In this document: one piece after another, positions 25,683 through 38,160 of the stretch
How the letters are laid out: each line of letters opens with the position of its first letter
How positions within the stretch are numbered: the stretch's first letter is position 1
From: Calliopsis andreniformis
Lineage: Eukaryota > Arthropoda > Insecta > Hymenoptera > Andrenidae
DNA length: 64,000 bases
Assembly (NCBI RefSeq): GCF_051401765.1
Contig: NW_027480423.1
Location: forward strand, 10,912,001 to 10,976,000
Direction of reading: 5' to 3'
Made by a program: the position numbers and the translations under genes
The notes under the pieces: model-generated
Databases searched by the model: none
The model's input: the letters and a program-made list of their open reading frames with translations, nothing else
What the model was told of the DNA's origin: nothing

Positions 25683-28600
25683 TAGAGTGAAGCCTAGGTT
25701 GCCCGGAACGTAGAATTGGCCATCAATTTCAAACTGGTTGCAATTATTCCTGTTATATGATGGATACACTGTTCTATTTTTTTTGCATTTTATGGTTCGG
25801 GCGTTGACTTCTAAGGACCTAACTATTCAATCTGTTGGAGCAACGCCCTAGGCCGAGGCCGAGGTTGCTCTGAAAGTAGAAATGTCCATAAGGTTCATAC
25901 TGGTTGCAATTATTCGTTTTATACGATGGAAAAACTGTTGTATTTATATTGTATTTTATGCTTCTGGCGTTGACTTCTAAGGCACTAACTATCCGATCTG
26001 GTGGAGCAACGCCCTAGAGTGAAGCCTAGGTTGCCCGGAAGGTAGAATTGGCCATCACTGTCAAACTGGTTGCAATTATTCGTTTTATACGATGGAAAAA
26101 CTGTTGCATTTATATTGTATTTTATGCTTCTGGCGTTGACTTCTAAGGCACTAACTATTCGATCTGGTGGAGCAACGCCCTAGAGTGAAGCCTAGGTGGC
26201 CCGGAAGGTAGAATTGGCCATCACTGTCAAACTGGTTGCAATTATTCCTTTTATACGATGGAAAAACTGTTGTATTTATATTGTATTTTATGCTTCTGGC
26301 GTTGACTTCTAAGGCACTAACTATTCGATCTGTTGGAGCAACGCCCTAGAGTGAAGCCTAGGTTGCCCGGAAGGTAGAATTGGCCATCACTGTCAAACTG
26401 GTTGCAATTATTCGTTTTATACGATGGAAAAACTGTTGTGTTTATATTGTATTTTATGCTTCTGGCGTTGACTTCTAAGGCACTAACTATTCGATCTGGT
26501 GGAGCAACGCCCTATAGTGAAGCCTAGGTTGCCCGGAACGTAGAATTGGCCATCACTTTCAAACTGGTTGCAATTATTCCTGTTATGTGATGGAAACACT
26601 GTTGTATTTTAATTGCATTTTATGGTTCGGGCGTTGACTTCTAAGGCCCTAACTATTCAATCCGTTGGAGCAACGCCCTAGGGTGAAGCCTAGGTGGCTC
26701 GGAAAGTATAAATGACCATAAGTTTCATACTGGTTGCAATTATTCGTTTTATACGATGGAAAAACTGTTGTATTTATATCGTATTTTATGCCTCTGGCGT
26801 TGACTTCTAAGGCCGTAGCTATTAGATGTGGTGGAGCAACGCCATAGAGTGACGCCTAGGGTGCTTGGAACGTAGGAATGACCATTACTTTCACACTGGT
26901 TGCAATTATTCGATTTATACAATGGAAAAGCTGTTGTATTTATATCGTATTTTATGCTTCTGGCGTTGACTTCTTAGGCCATAACTATTCGGTCTGGTGG
27001 AGCAACGCGCTGGAGTGAAATCTAGGTTGCCCGGAACGTAGAATTGGCCATCACTTTCAAACTGGTTGCAATTATTCCTGATATATGATGGAAATACTGT
27101 TGTATTTTTTTTGCATTTTATGGTTCGGGCGTTGACTTCTAAGGCCCTAACTATTCAATCTGTTGGAGCAACGCCCTAGGGTGAAGCCTAGGTTGCTCGG
27201 AAAGTAGAAATGACCATAAGTTTCATACTGGCTGCAATTATTCGTTTTATACGATGGAAAAACTGTTGTTTTTATATTGTATTTTAAGCTTCTGGCGTTG
27301 ACTTCTAAGGCACTATCTATTCGATCTGGAGGAACAACGCCCTAGAGCGAAGCCTAGGTTGCCCGGAACGTAGAATTGGCCATCACTTCCAAACTGGTTG
27401 CAATTATTCCTGTTATATGATGGAAACACTGTTGTATTTTTTTTGCATTTTATGGTTCGGGCGTTGACTTCTAAGGCCCTAACTATTCAATCCGTTGGAG
27501 CAACGCCCTAGGGTGAAGCCTAGGTTGCTCGGAAAGTAGAAATGACCAGAAGTTTCATACTGGTTGCAATTAACCTTGTTATACGATGGAAAAACTGTTG
27601 TATTTTTATTGCATTTTATGCTTCTGGCGTTCACTTCTTAGGCCGTAACTATTCGATCTGATGGAACAACAGCCTAGGGTGAAGCCTAGCTTGCCCGGAA
27701 CGTAGAAATGACCATTACTTTCATACTAGTTGCAATTATTCGTTTTATACGATGGAAATGCTGTTGTATTTATATCGTATTTTATGCTTCTGGCGTTGAC
27801 TTCTTAGGACGTAACTATTCAATCCGTTGGAGCAACGCCCTAGGGTGAAGCCTAGGTGGCTCGGAAAGTAGAAATGACCATAAGTTTCATACTGGTTGCA
27901 ATTATTCGTTTTATACGATGGAAAAACTGTTGTATTTATATGGTATTTTATGCTTCTGGCGTTGACTTCTAAGGCCCTAGCAGTTCGATCTAGTGGAGCA
28001 ACGCCGTAGAGTGAAGCCTAGGTTGCGTGGAAGGTAGAATTGGCCTTCACTTTCAAACTGGTTGCAATTATTCGTTTTATACGATGGAAAAACTGTTGTA
28101 TTTATATTGTACTTTATGCTTCTGGCGTTGACTTCTAAGGCACTAACTATTCGATCTGGTGGAGCAACGCCCTAGAGTGAAGCCTAGGTTCCTCGGAATG
28201 TGGAAATGACCATAACTTTCACACTGGTTGCAATTATTCGTTTTATACGTTGGAAACGCTGTTGTATTTACATTGTATTTTATGCCTCTGGCGTTGACTT
28301 CTAAGGCCGTAGCTATTAGATGTGGTGGAGCAACGCCCTAGAGTGACGCCTAGGGTGCTCGGAAAGTAGAAATGACCATAAGTTTCATACTGGTTGCAAT
28401 TATTCGTTTTATACGGTGGAAATGCTGTTGTATTTATATCGTATTTTATGCTTCTGGCGTTGACTTCTTAGGCCGTAACTATTCGGTCTGGTGGAGCAAC
28501 GCCCTGGAGTGAAAACTAGGTTGCCCGGAACGTAGAATTGGCCATCACTGTCAAACTGGTTGCAATTATTCGTTTTATACGATGGAAAAACTGTTGCATT

Positions 28601-31600
28601 TATATTGTATTTTATGCTTCTGGCGTTGACTTCTAAGGCACTAACTATTCGATCTGGTGGAGCAACGCCCTAGAGTGAAGCCTAGGTGGCCCGGAAGGTA
28701 GAATTGGCCATCACTGTCAAACTGGTTGCAATTATTCCTTTTATACGATGGAAAAACTGTTGTATTTATATTGTATTTTATGCTTCTGGCGTTGACTTCT
28801 AAGGCACTAACTATTCGATCTGTTGGAGCAACGCCCTAGAGTGAAGCCTAGGTGGCCCGGAAGGTAGAATTGGCCATCACTTTCAAACTGGTTGCAATTA
28901 TTCCTGATATATGATGGAAATACTGTTGTATTTTTTTTGCATTTTATGGTTCGGGCGTTGACTTCTAAGGCCCTAACTATTCAATCTGTTGGAGCAACGC
29001 CCTAGGGTGAAGCCTAGGTTGCTCGGAAAGTAGAAATGACCATAAGTTTCATACTGGCTGCAATTATTCGTTTTATACGATGGAAAAACTGTTGTTTTTA
29101 TATTGTATTTTAAGCTTCTGGCGTTGACTTCTAAGGCACTATCTATTCGATCTGGAGGAACAACGCCCTAGAGCGAAGCCTAGGTTGCCCGGAACGTAGA
29201 ATTGGCCATCACTTCCAAACTGGTTGCAATTATTCCTGTTATATGATGGAAACACTGTTGTATTTTTTTTGCATTTTATGGTTCGGGCGTTGACTTCTAA
29301 GGCCCTAACTATTCAATCCGTTGGAGCAACGCCCTAGGGTGAAGCCTAGGTTGCTCGGAAAGTAGAAATGACCAGAAGTTTCATACTGGTTGCAATTAAC
29401 CTTGTTATACGATGGAAAAACTGTTGTATTTTTATTGCATTTTATGCTTCTGGCGTTCACTTCTTAGGCCGTAACTATTCGATCTGATGGAACAACAGCC
29501 TAGGGTGAAGCCTAGCTTGCCCGGAACGTAGAAATGACCATTACTTTCATACTAGTTGCAATTATTCGTTTTATACGATGGAAATGCTGTTGTATTTATA
29601 TCGTATTTTATGCTTCTGGCGTTGACTTCTTAGGACGTAACTATTCAATCCGTTGGAGCAACGCCCTAGGGTGAAGCCTAGGTGGCTCGGAAAGTAGAAA
29701 TGACCATAAGTTTCATACTGGTTGCAATTATTCGTTTTATACGATGGAAAAACTGTTGTATTTATATGGTATTTTATGCTTCTGGCGTTGACTTCTAAGG
29801 CCCTAGCAGTTCGATCTAGTGGAGCAACGCCGTAGAGTGAAGCCTAGGTTGCGTGGAAGGTAGAATTGGCCTTCACTTTCAAACTGGTTGCAATTATTCG
29901 TTTTATACGATGGAAAAACTGTTGTATTTATATTGTACTTTATGCTTCTGGCGTTGACTTCTAAGGCACTAACTATTCGATCTGGTGGAGCAACGCCCTA
30001 GAGTGAAGCCTAGGTTCCTCGGAATGTGGCAATGACCATAACTTTCACACTGGTTGCAATTATTCGTTTTATACGTTGGAAACGCTGTTGTATTTACATT
30101 GTATTTTATGCCTCTGGCGTTGACTTCTAAGGCCGTAGCTATTAGATGTGGTGGAGCAACGCCCTAGAGTGACGCCTAGGGTGCTCGGAAAGTAGAAATG
30201 ACCATAAGTTTCATACTGGTTGCAATTATTCGTTTTATACGGTGGAAATGCTGTTGTATTTATATCGTATTTTATGCTTCTGGCGTTGACTTCTTAGGCC
30301 GTAACTATTCGGTCTGGTGGAGCAACGCCCTGGAGTGAAAACTAGGTTGCCCGGAACGTAGAATTGGCCATCACTTTCAAACTGGTTGCAATTATTCCTG
30401 TTATATGATGGAAACACTGTTGTATTTTTTTTGCATTTTATGGTTCGGGCGTTGACTTCTAAGGCCCTAACTATTCAATCCGTTGGAGCAACGCCCTAGG
30501 GTGAAGCCTAGGTGGCACGGAAAGTAGAAATGACCATAAGTTTCATACTGGTTGCAATTATTCGTTTTATACGATGGAAAAACTGTTGTATTTATATTGT
30601 ATTTAATGCTTCTGGCGTTGACTTCTAAGGCCCTAGCAGTTCGATCTAGTGGAGCAACGCCGTAGAGTGAAGCCTAGGTTGCCCGAAGGCAGAATTGGCC
30701 ATCACTGTCAAACTGGTTGCAATTATTCGTTTTATACGATGGAAAAACTGTTGTATTTATATAGCATTTTATGCTTCTGGCGTTGACTTCTAAGGCACTA
30801 ACTATTCGATCTGGTGGAGCAACGCCCTAGAGTGAAGCCTAGGTGGCCCGGAAGGTAGAATTGGCCATCACTGTCAAACTGGTTGCAATTATTCGTTTTA
30901 TACGATGGAAAAACTGTTGTATTTATATTGTATTTTATGCTTCTGGCGTTGACTTCTAAGGCCCTAGCTGTTCGATCTAGTGGCGCAACGCCCTAGAGTG
31001 AAGCCTACGTTGCCCGGAAAGGAGAAATGACCATCACGTTCAAACTGGTTGCAATTAATCCTTTTATACGATGGAAAAGCTGTTGTATTTATATTGTATT
31101 TTATGCTTCTGGCGTTTACTTCTAAGGACCTAACTATTCGATCTGGTGGAGCAACGCCCTAGAGTGAAGCCTAGGTTCCTCGGAATGTGGAAATGACCAT
31201 AACTTTCACACTGGTTGCAATTATTCGTTTTATACGACGGAAACGCTGTTGTATTTATATTGTAATTTATGCCTCTGGCGTTGACTTCTAAGGCCGTAGC
31301 TATTAGATGTGGTGGAGCAACGCCCTAGAGTGACGCCTAGGGTGCTTGGAACGTAGAAATGACCATTACTTTCAAACTGGTTGCAATTATTCCTGTTATA
31401 TGATGGAAACACTGTTGTATTTATATCGTATTTTATGCTTCTGGCGTTGACTTCTTAGGCCGTAACTATTCGGTCTGGTGGAGCAATGCCCTGGAGTGAA
31501 CCCTAGGTTGCCCGGAACGTAGAATTGGCCATCACTTTCAAACTGGTTGCAATTATTCCTGTTATATGATGGAAACACTGTTGTATTTTTTTTGCATTTT

Positions 31601-31684
31601 ATGGTTCGGGCGTTGACTTCTAAGGCCCTAACTATTCAATCCGTTGGAGCAACGCCCTAGGATGAAGCCTAGGTGGCTCGGAAA
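25683..31684. repeat. Duplicated block of domain B with an internal 11-monomer tandem step
   Basis: The left part, to about 28545, copies 16.9-19.7 kb at offset 8783. The part from about 28.9 kb to 31.68 kb copies 18.3-21.07 kb at offset 10609. The segment carrying GACCAGAAGT is therefore present twice in a row here (27544 and 29370, exactly 1826 bp or 11 monomers apart) and once in the source. Between them, about 28545-28860 resembles 26.05-26.36 kb at offset 2490 (15 monomers). Four monomers were therefore lost from the second tandem copy. Confidence 0.8.
28510..28600. other. Recombination junction inside a monomer
   Basis: Up to about 28545 the sequence follows the unit seen at 19.72 kb (CCTGGAGTGAAAACTAGG, then AGAATTGGCCATCACT). 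From there it continues as the type with GTCAAACTGG and TTGTTGCATTTATATTG-like bases seen near 26.05 kb, instead of TTCCTGTTATATGATGG. The switch keeps the 166-bp register, as expected for exchange between aligned monomers. Confidence 0.7.
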
Positions 31685-32100
31685 GTAGAAATGACCATAA
31701 GTTTCATACTGGTTGCCATTATTCGTTTTATACGATGGAAAAACTGTTGTATTTATATTGTATTTTATGCTTCTGGCGTTGACTTCTAAGGCACTAACTA
31801 TTCGATCTGGTGGAGCAACGCCCTAGAGTGAAGCCTAGGTTGCCCGGAACGTAGAATTGGCCATCACTTTCAAACTGGTTGCAATTATTCCTGTTATATG
31901 ATGGATACACTGTTGTATTTTTTTTGCATTTTATGGTTCGGGCGTTGACTTCTAAGGCCCTAACTATTCAATCTGTTGGAGCAACGCCCTAGGCCGAGGC
32001 CTAGGTTGCTCTGAAAGTGGAAATGTCCATAAGGTTCATACTGGTTGCAATTATTCGTTTTATACGATGGAAAAACTGTTGTATTTATGTTGTATTTTAT

Positions 32101-34829
32101 GCTTCTGGCGTTGACTTCTAAGGCACTAACTATTCGATCTGGTGGAGCAACGCCCTAGAGTGAAGCCTAGGTGGCCCGGAAGGTAGAATTGGCCATCACT
32201 GTCAAACTGGTTGCAATTATTCGTTTTATACGATGGAAAAACTGTTGTATTTATATTGTATTTTATGCTTCTGGCGTTGACTTCTAAGGTACTAACTATT
32301 CGATCTGTTGGAGCAACGCCCTAGAGTGAAGCCTAGGTTGCCCGGAAGGTAGAATTGGCCATCACTGTCAAACTGGTTGCAATTATTCGTTTTATACGAT
32401 GGAAAAACTGTTGTATTTATATTGTATTTTATGCTTCTGGCGTTGACTTCTAAGGCACTAACTGTTCGATCTGGTTGAGCAACGCCCTAGAGTGAAGCCT
32501 AGGTTGCCCGGAACGTAGAAATGGCCATCACATTCAAACTGGTTGCAATTATTCCTGTTATGTGATGGAAACACTGTTGTATTTTAATTGCATTTTATGG
32601 TTCGGGCGTTGACTTCTAAGGCCCTAACTATTCAATCCGTTGGAGCAACGCCCTAGGGTGAAGCCTAGGTGGCTCGGAAAGTAGAAATGACCATAAGTTT
32701 CATACTGGTTGCAATTATTCGTTTTATACGATGGAAAAACTGTTGTATTTATATCGTATTTTATGCTTCTGGCGTTGACTTCTAAGGCCCTAGCTGTTCG
32801 ATCTAGTGGAGCAACGCCCTAGAGTGAAGCCTACGTTGCCCGGAAAGGAGAAATGACCATCACGTTCAAACTGGTTGCAATTAATCCTTTTATACGATGG
32901 AAAATCTGTTGTATTTATATCGTATTTTATGCTTCTGGCGTCTACTTCTAAGGACCTAACTATTCGATCTGGTTTAGCAACGCCCTAGAGTGAAGCCTAG
33001 GTTCCTCGGAATGTGGAAATGACCATAACTTTCACACTGGTTGCAATTATTCGTTTTATACGATGGAAACGCTGTTGTATTTATATTGTATTTTATGCCT
33101 CTGGCGTTGACTTCTAAGGCAGTAGCTATTAGATGTGGTGGAGCAACGCCCTAGAGTGACGCCTAGGGTGCTTGGAACGTAGAAATGACCATTACTTTCA
33201 CACTGGTTGCAATTATTCGTTTTATACAATGGAAAAGCTGTTTTATTTATATCGTATTTTATGCTTCTGGCGTTGACTTCTTAGGCCGTAACTATTCGGT
33301 CTGTTGGAGCAATGCCCTGGAGTGAACCCTAGGTTGCCCGGAACGTAGAATTGGCCATCACTTTCAAACTGGTTGCAATTATTCCTGTTATATGATGGAA
33401 ACACTGTTGTATTTTTTTTGCATTTTATGGTTCGGGCGTTGACTTCTAAGGCCCTAACTATTCAATCCGTTGGAGCAACGGCCTATGGTGAAGCCTAGGT
33501 GGCTCGGAAAGTAGAAATGACCATAAGTTTCACACTGGTTGCAATTATTCGTTTTATACGATGGAAAAACTGTTGTATTTATATTGTATTTTATGCTTCT
33601 GGCGTTGACTTCTAAGGCCCTAGTAGTTCGATCTAGTGGAGCAACGCCGTAGAGTGAAGCCTAGGTTGCCCGGAAGGTAGAATTGGCCTTCACTTTCAAA
33701 CTGGTTGCAATTATTCGTTTTATACGATGGAAAAACTGTTGTATTTATATTGTATCTTATGCTTCTGGCGTTGACTTCTAAGGCACTAACTATTCGATCT
33801 GGTGGAGCAACGCCCTAGAGTGAAGCCTAGGTTGCCCGGAACGTAGAATTGGCCATCACTTTCAAACTGGTTACAATTATTCCTGATATATGATGGAAAC
33901 ACTGTTGTATTTTTTTTGCATTTTATGGTTCGGGCGTTGACTTCTAAGGCCCTAACTATTCAATCTGTTGGAGCAACGCCATAGGGTCAAGCCTAGCTTG
34001 CTCGGAAAGTAGAAATGGCCATAAGTTTCATACTGGTTGCAATTATTCGTTTTATACGGTGGAAATGCTGTTGTATTTATATCGTATTTTATGCTTCTGG
34101 CGTTGACTTCTTAGGCCGTAACTATTCGGTCTGGTGGAGCAACGCCCTGGAGTGAAAACTAGGTTGCCCGGAACGTAGAATTGGCCATCACTTTCAAACT
34201 GGTTGCAATTATTCCTGTTATATGATGGAAACACTGTTGTGTTTTTTTTGCATTTTATGCTTCTGGCGTTGACTTCTAAGGCACTAACTATTCGATCTGG
34301 TGGAGCAACGCCCTAGAGTGAAGCCTAGGTGGCCCGGAAGGTAGAATTGGCCATCACTGTCAAACTGGTTGCAATTATTCGTTTTATACGATGGAAAAAC
34401 TGTTGTATTTATATTGTATTTTATGCTTCTGGCGTTGACTTCTAAGGTACTAACTATTCGATCTGTTGGAGCAACGCCCTAGAGTGAAGCCTAGGTTGCC
34501 CGGAAGGTAGAATTGGCCATCACTGTCAAACTGGTTGCAATTATTCGTTTTATACGATGGAAAAACTGTTGTATTTATATTGTATTTTATGCTTCTGGCG
34601 TTGACTTCTAAGGCACTAACTGTTCGATCTGGTTGAGCAACGCCCTAGAGTGAAGCCTAGGTTGCCCGGAACGTAGAAATGGCCATCACATTCAAACTGG
34701 TTGCAATTATTCCTGTTATGTGATGGAAACACTGTTGTATTTTAATTGCATTTTATGGTTCGGGCGTTGACTTCTAAGGCCCTAACTATTCAATCCGTTG
34801 GAGCAACGCCCTAGGGTGAAGCCTAGGTG
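32101..34829. repeat. 13-monomer-offset duplication at the right end of domain B
   Basis: The run 32101-32671 recurs at 34259-34829, offset 2158 bp (13 x 166). Shared variants are AAGGTACTAACTATTCG (GGTAC at 32288 and 34446), CTGGTTGAGCAACG, and the unit with GAAATGGCCATCACATTC. Directly after the second copy the offset drops to 1992 bp, where the type f monomer at 34831 matches that at 32839, so exactly one monomer was lost at about 34830. Confidence 0.8.
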
Positions 34830-35014
34830 GCCCGGAAAGGAGAAATGACCATCACGTTCAAACTGGTTGCAATTAATCCTTTTATACGATGGAAAATCTG
34901 TTGTATTTATATTGTATTTTATGCTTCTGGCGTTGACTTCTAAGGCCCTAGCAGTTCGATCTAGTGGAGCAACGCCGTAGAGTGAAGCCTAGGTTGCCCG
35001 GAAGGTAGAATTGG

Positions 35015-35167
35015 CCATCACTGTCAAACTGGTTGCAATTATTCGTTTTATACGATTGAAAAACTGTTCTTTTTATTTTATATTTTATGCTTCGGGCGTT
35101 GACTTCTAAGGGCCTAACTATTCCATCTGGTGGAGCAACGCCCTAGAGTGAAGCCTAGGTTGCCCGG
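35015..35167. other. Hybrid monomer at the boundary of domains B and C
   Basis: The left third is domain B type (GGAAGGTAGAATTGGCCATC, GTCAAACTGG). From about 35055 the unit reads ATACGATTGAAAAACTG, then TTCTTTTTATTTTATATTTT and CTTCGGGCG, matching domain C monomers such as that near 36225. To the left, monomers are of B types; to the right, of C types. The change happens inside one unit with the 166-bp register kept. I read this as an old unequal exchange between two satellite subfamilies. An assembly join is the alternative. Confidence 0.75.
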
Positions 35168-36506
35168 TACGTAGAAATGACCATCACTTTCAAACTGGTG
35201 GCAATTATTTGTTTTATACGATGGAAAAGCTGTTGTATCTATGTCGTATTTTATGCTTCTGGCGTTGACTTCTTAGGCCCTAACTATTGCATCTGGTGGA
35301 ACAACGCCCTAGGGTGAAGCCTAGGTTGCCCGGAAAGTAGAAATGACCATAACTTTCACACTGGTAGCAATTATTCGTTTTATACGATGGAAAAACTGTT
35401 CTATTTATTTTGTATTTTATGCATCGGGCGTTGACTTCAAAGGCCCTAACTATTCGATCTGGTAGAGCAACGCCCTAGAGTGAAGCCTAGGTTGCCCGGT
35501 ACGTAGAAATGACCATAAGTTTCATACTGGTTGCAATTATTCGTTTTATACGATGGAAAAACTGTTGTATTTATATTGTATTTTATGCTCCTGGCGTTTA
35601 CTTCTTAGGCGCTTACTATTCGATCTGGTGGTACAACGCCCTACGGTGAAGCCTAGGTTGCCCGGAACGTAGAAATGACCATAACTTTTACACTGGCAGC
35701 AATTATTCGTTTTATACAATGGAAAAACCGTTCTATTTATTTTGTATTTTATGCTTCGGGCGTTGACTTCTAAGGCCCTAACTGTTTGATCTGGTGGAGC
35801 ATCGCCGTAGAGTGAAGCCTAGGTTGCCCGGAACGTAGAAATGACCATAACTTTCACACTGGTTGCTATCATTCGTTTTATACGATGGAAAAACTGTTCT
35901 ATTTATTTTGTATTTTATGCTTCGGGCGCTGACTTCTAAGGCCCTAACTGTTTGATCTGGTGGAGCATCGCCGTAGAGTGAAGCCTAGGTTGCCCGGAAC
36001 GTAGAAATGACCATAACTTTCACACTGGTTGCTATCATTCGTTTTATATGATGGAAAAACTGTTGTGTTTATATTGTATTTTATGCTTCTGGCGTTCACT
36101 TCTTAGGCCCTAACTATTCGATCTGGTGGTACAACGGCCTAGGGTGAAGCCTAGGTTGCCCGGAACGTAGAAATGACCATAGCTTTCACACTGGTAGCAA
36201 TTATTCGTTTTATACGATGGAAAAACTGTTCTATTTATTTTATATTTTATGCTTCGGGCGTTGACTTCTAAGGCCCTAACTATTCGATCTGGTGGAGCAA
36301 CGCCCTAGAGTGAAGCCTAGGTTGTCCGGTACGTAGAAATGACCATCACTTTCAAACTGGTTGCAATTATTTGTTTTATACGATGGAAAAGCTGTTGTAT
36401 TTATATCGTATTTTATGCTACTAGCGTTGAGTTCTTAGGCCCTAACTATTCCATCTGGTGGAACAACGGCCTAGGGTGAAGACAAGGTTGCCCGGAACGT
36501 AGAAAT

Positions 36507-38160
36507 GACTATAACTTTCACACGGGTTGCAATTATTCCTGTTATAGGATGGAAAGACTGTTGTATTTTTATTGTATTTTATACTTCAGGCGTTGACTTC
36601 TGAGGCCGTAGGTATCCGATGTGGTGGAAGAACTCCATACAGTCAACTCTAGGTTGCCCGGAACGTAGAAATGTCCATAACTTTCACACTGGTTGCAATT
36701 ATTCGTTTTATACGATGGAAAAGCTGTTGAATTTATATCGTATTTTATGCTTCTGGCGTTGACTTCCTAGCCCCTAACAATTCCATCTGGTGGAACAACG
36801 CCCTAGGGTGATGTCTAGGTTGCCCGGAAAGTAGAAATGACCATAACTTTCACACTGGTTGCAATTATTCGTTTTATACGATGGAAAAGCTGTGGCATCT
36901 TTATTGTATTTTATTCATCTGGGGCTGACTTCTAAGGCCGTAGCTATTAGATGTGGTGGAGCAACGCCCTAGAGTGACGACTAGGTTGCCCGGAACGTAG
37001 AAATGACCATTATTTTCACAATGTTTGCAATTATTCGTTTTATACGATGGAAAAACTTTTGTACTTATATTGTATTTTATTCTTCTGGCGTTGACTTCTT
37101 AGGCCCTAACTATTCGATCTGGGGAAACAACGCCCTAGAGTGAAGACTAGGTTGCCCGGAACATGGAAATGACCATTACTTTCAGACTGTTTGCAAATAT
37201 ACATTTTTTACGATGGAAAAGCTGTTGTATTTATGTTGTATTTTATGTTTCTGGCGTTGACTTCTTAGGCCCTAACTACTTAATCTGGTAGAGCACCGCC
37301 CTAGAGTGTTGCATAGGTTGCCCGGAACGTAGAAATGACCATAACTTTCACACCGGTAGCAACTATTCGTTTTATACGATGGAAAAACTGTTCTATTTAT
37401 TTTGTATTTTATGCTTCAGGCGTTGACTTCTGAGGCCCTAACTATTCAATCTGTTGGTGCAACGCCCTAGGGTGAAGCCTAGGTTTCCCGGAACGTAGAA
37501 ATGACCATAACTTTCACACTGGTTGCTATTATTCGTTTTATACGATGGAAACCCTGTTCGATTTATTTTGTATTTTATGCTTCGGGCGTTGACTTCTGAG
37601 GCCCTAACTGTTTGATCTGGTGGATCAACGCCCTAGAATGAAGCCTAGGTTGCCCGGAACGTAGAAATGACCCGTACATTCACACTGGTTGCAGTTATTC
37701 CTGTAAAACGATGGAAAAACTGTTGTATTTTAATTCTATTTTATGCTTTTAGCGATGAATTCTAAGTCCCTAGCTATTCGATCTGGTGGAGCAATGCCCT
37801 CGAGTGACGCCTAGGTTGCTCTGAACGTAGAAATGACCATTACTTTCACACTGGTTGCAATTATTCGTTTTATACGATGGAAAAGCTGTTCTAATTATGT
37901 CGTATTTTATGCTTCTGGCGTTGACTTCTTATGACCTAACTATTCGATCTGGTGGAGCAACGCCCTGGAGTGAAACCTAGGTTGCCCGGAACGTAGGAAT
38001 GACCATTACTTTCACACTGGTTGCAATTATTCCTGTTATACGGTGGAAAAACTGTTGTATTTTTATTGCATTTTATGCCTCGGGCATAGACTTTTAAGGC
38101 CCTAACTATTCAATCTGTTGGAGCAACGCCCTAGGGTGAAGCCTAGGTTGCCCGGACCGT
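36507..38160. repeat. Domain C cassette, copy 1 (one monomer short)
   Basis: The cassette is the monomer run from GACTATAACTTTCACACGGG to GGACCGTAGAAATGAGC, about 12 monomers when complete. In order it holds the GGTATCCGATGTGG unit, the GATGTCTAGG unit (36810), an ATATTTATATTGCATTTT unit, the GTGGCATCTTTATTG unit, the ACTACTTAATCTGGTAG unit, the AACCCTGTTCGATTTATT-like unit, the GCGATGAATTCTAAG unit and the GCATAGACTTTTAAGG unit. In this copy the landmark distance is 1647 bp. The ATATTTATATTGCATTTT monomer is absent. Confidence 0.85.

Larger units (their letters stand above)
5800..35055. repeat. Domain B: higher-order satellite built from 10-13-monomer units
   Basis: A recurring set of monomer types defines this domain. 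One begins CCCGGAAAGGAGAAATGACC (type f). One begins CTCGGAATGTGG and has TTAGATGTGGTGG (type d). One begins CTTGGAACGTAG and has CAATGCCCTGGAG (type e). One has AGAATTGGCCATCAC with TTCCTGTTATATGATGG and a T8 tract (type b). One begins CTCGGAAAGTAG (type c). The order f-d-e-b-c is repeated, for example from 11621 and from 13281. Type f starts at monomer indices 40, 70, 80, 91, 101, 123, 136, 146, 187, 198 and 210, a common spacing of 10-13 monomers. The left edge is approximate; the right edge lies inside a hybrid monomer at about 35,055. Confidence 0.8.

Noticed and set aside
6858..34234. Repeated 60-68-codon minus-strand open frames in domain B
   Set aside because: They are the same stretch of satellite read across one-and-a-bit monomers again and again. 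Those I checked begin at GTG (only the one ending at 7854 has ATG). The frame shifts by one in each next monomer because 166 = 3 x 55 + 1. There is no upstream or downstream gene structure.
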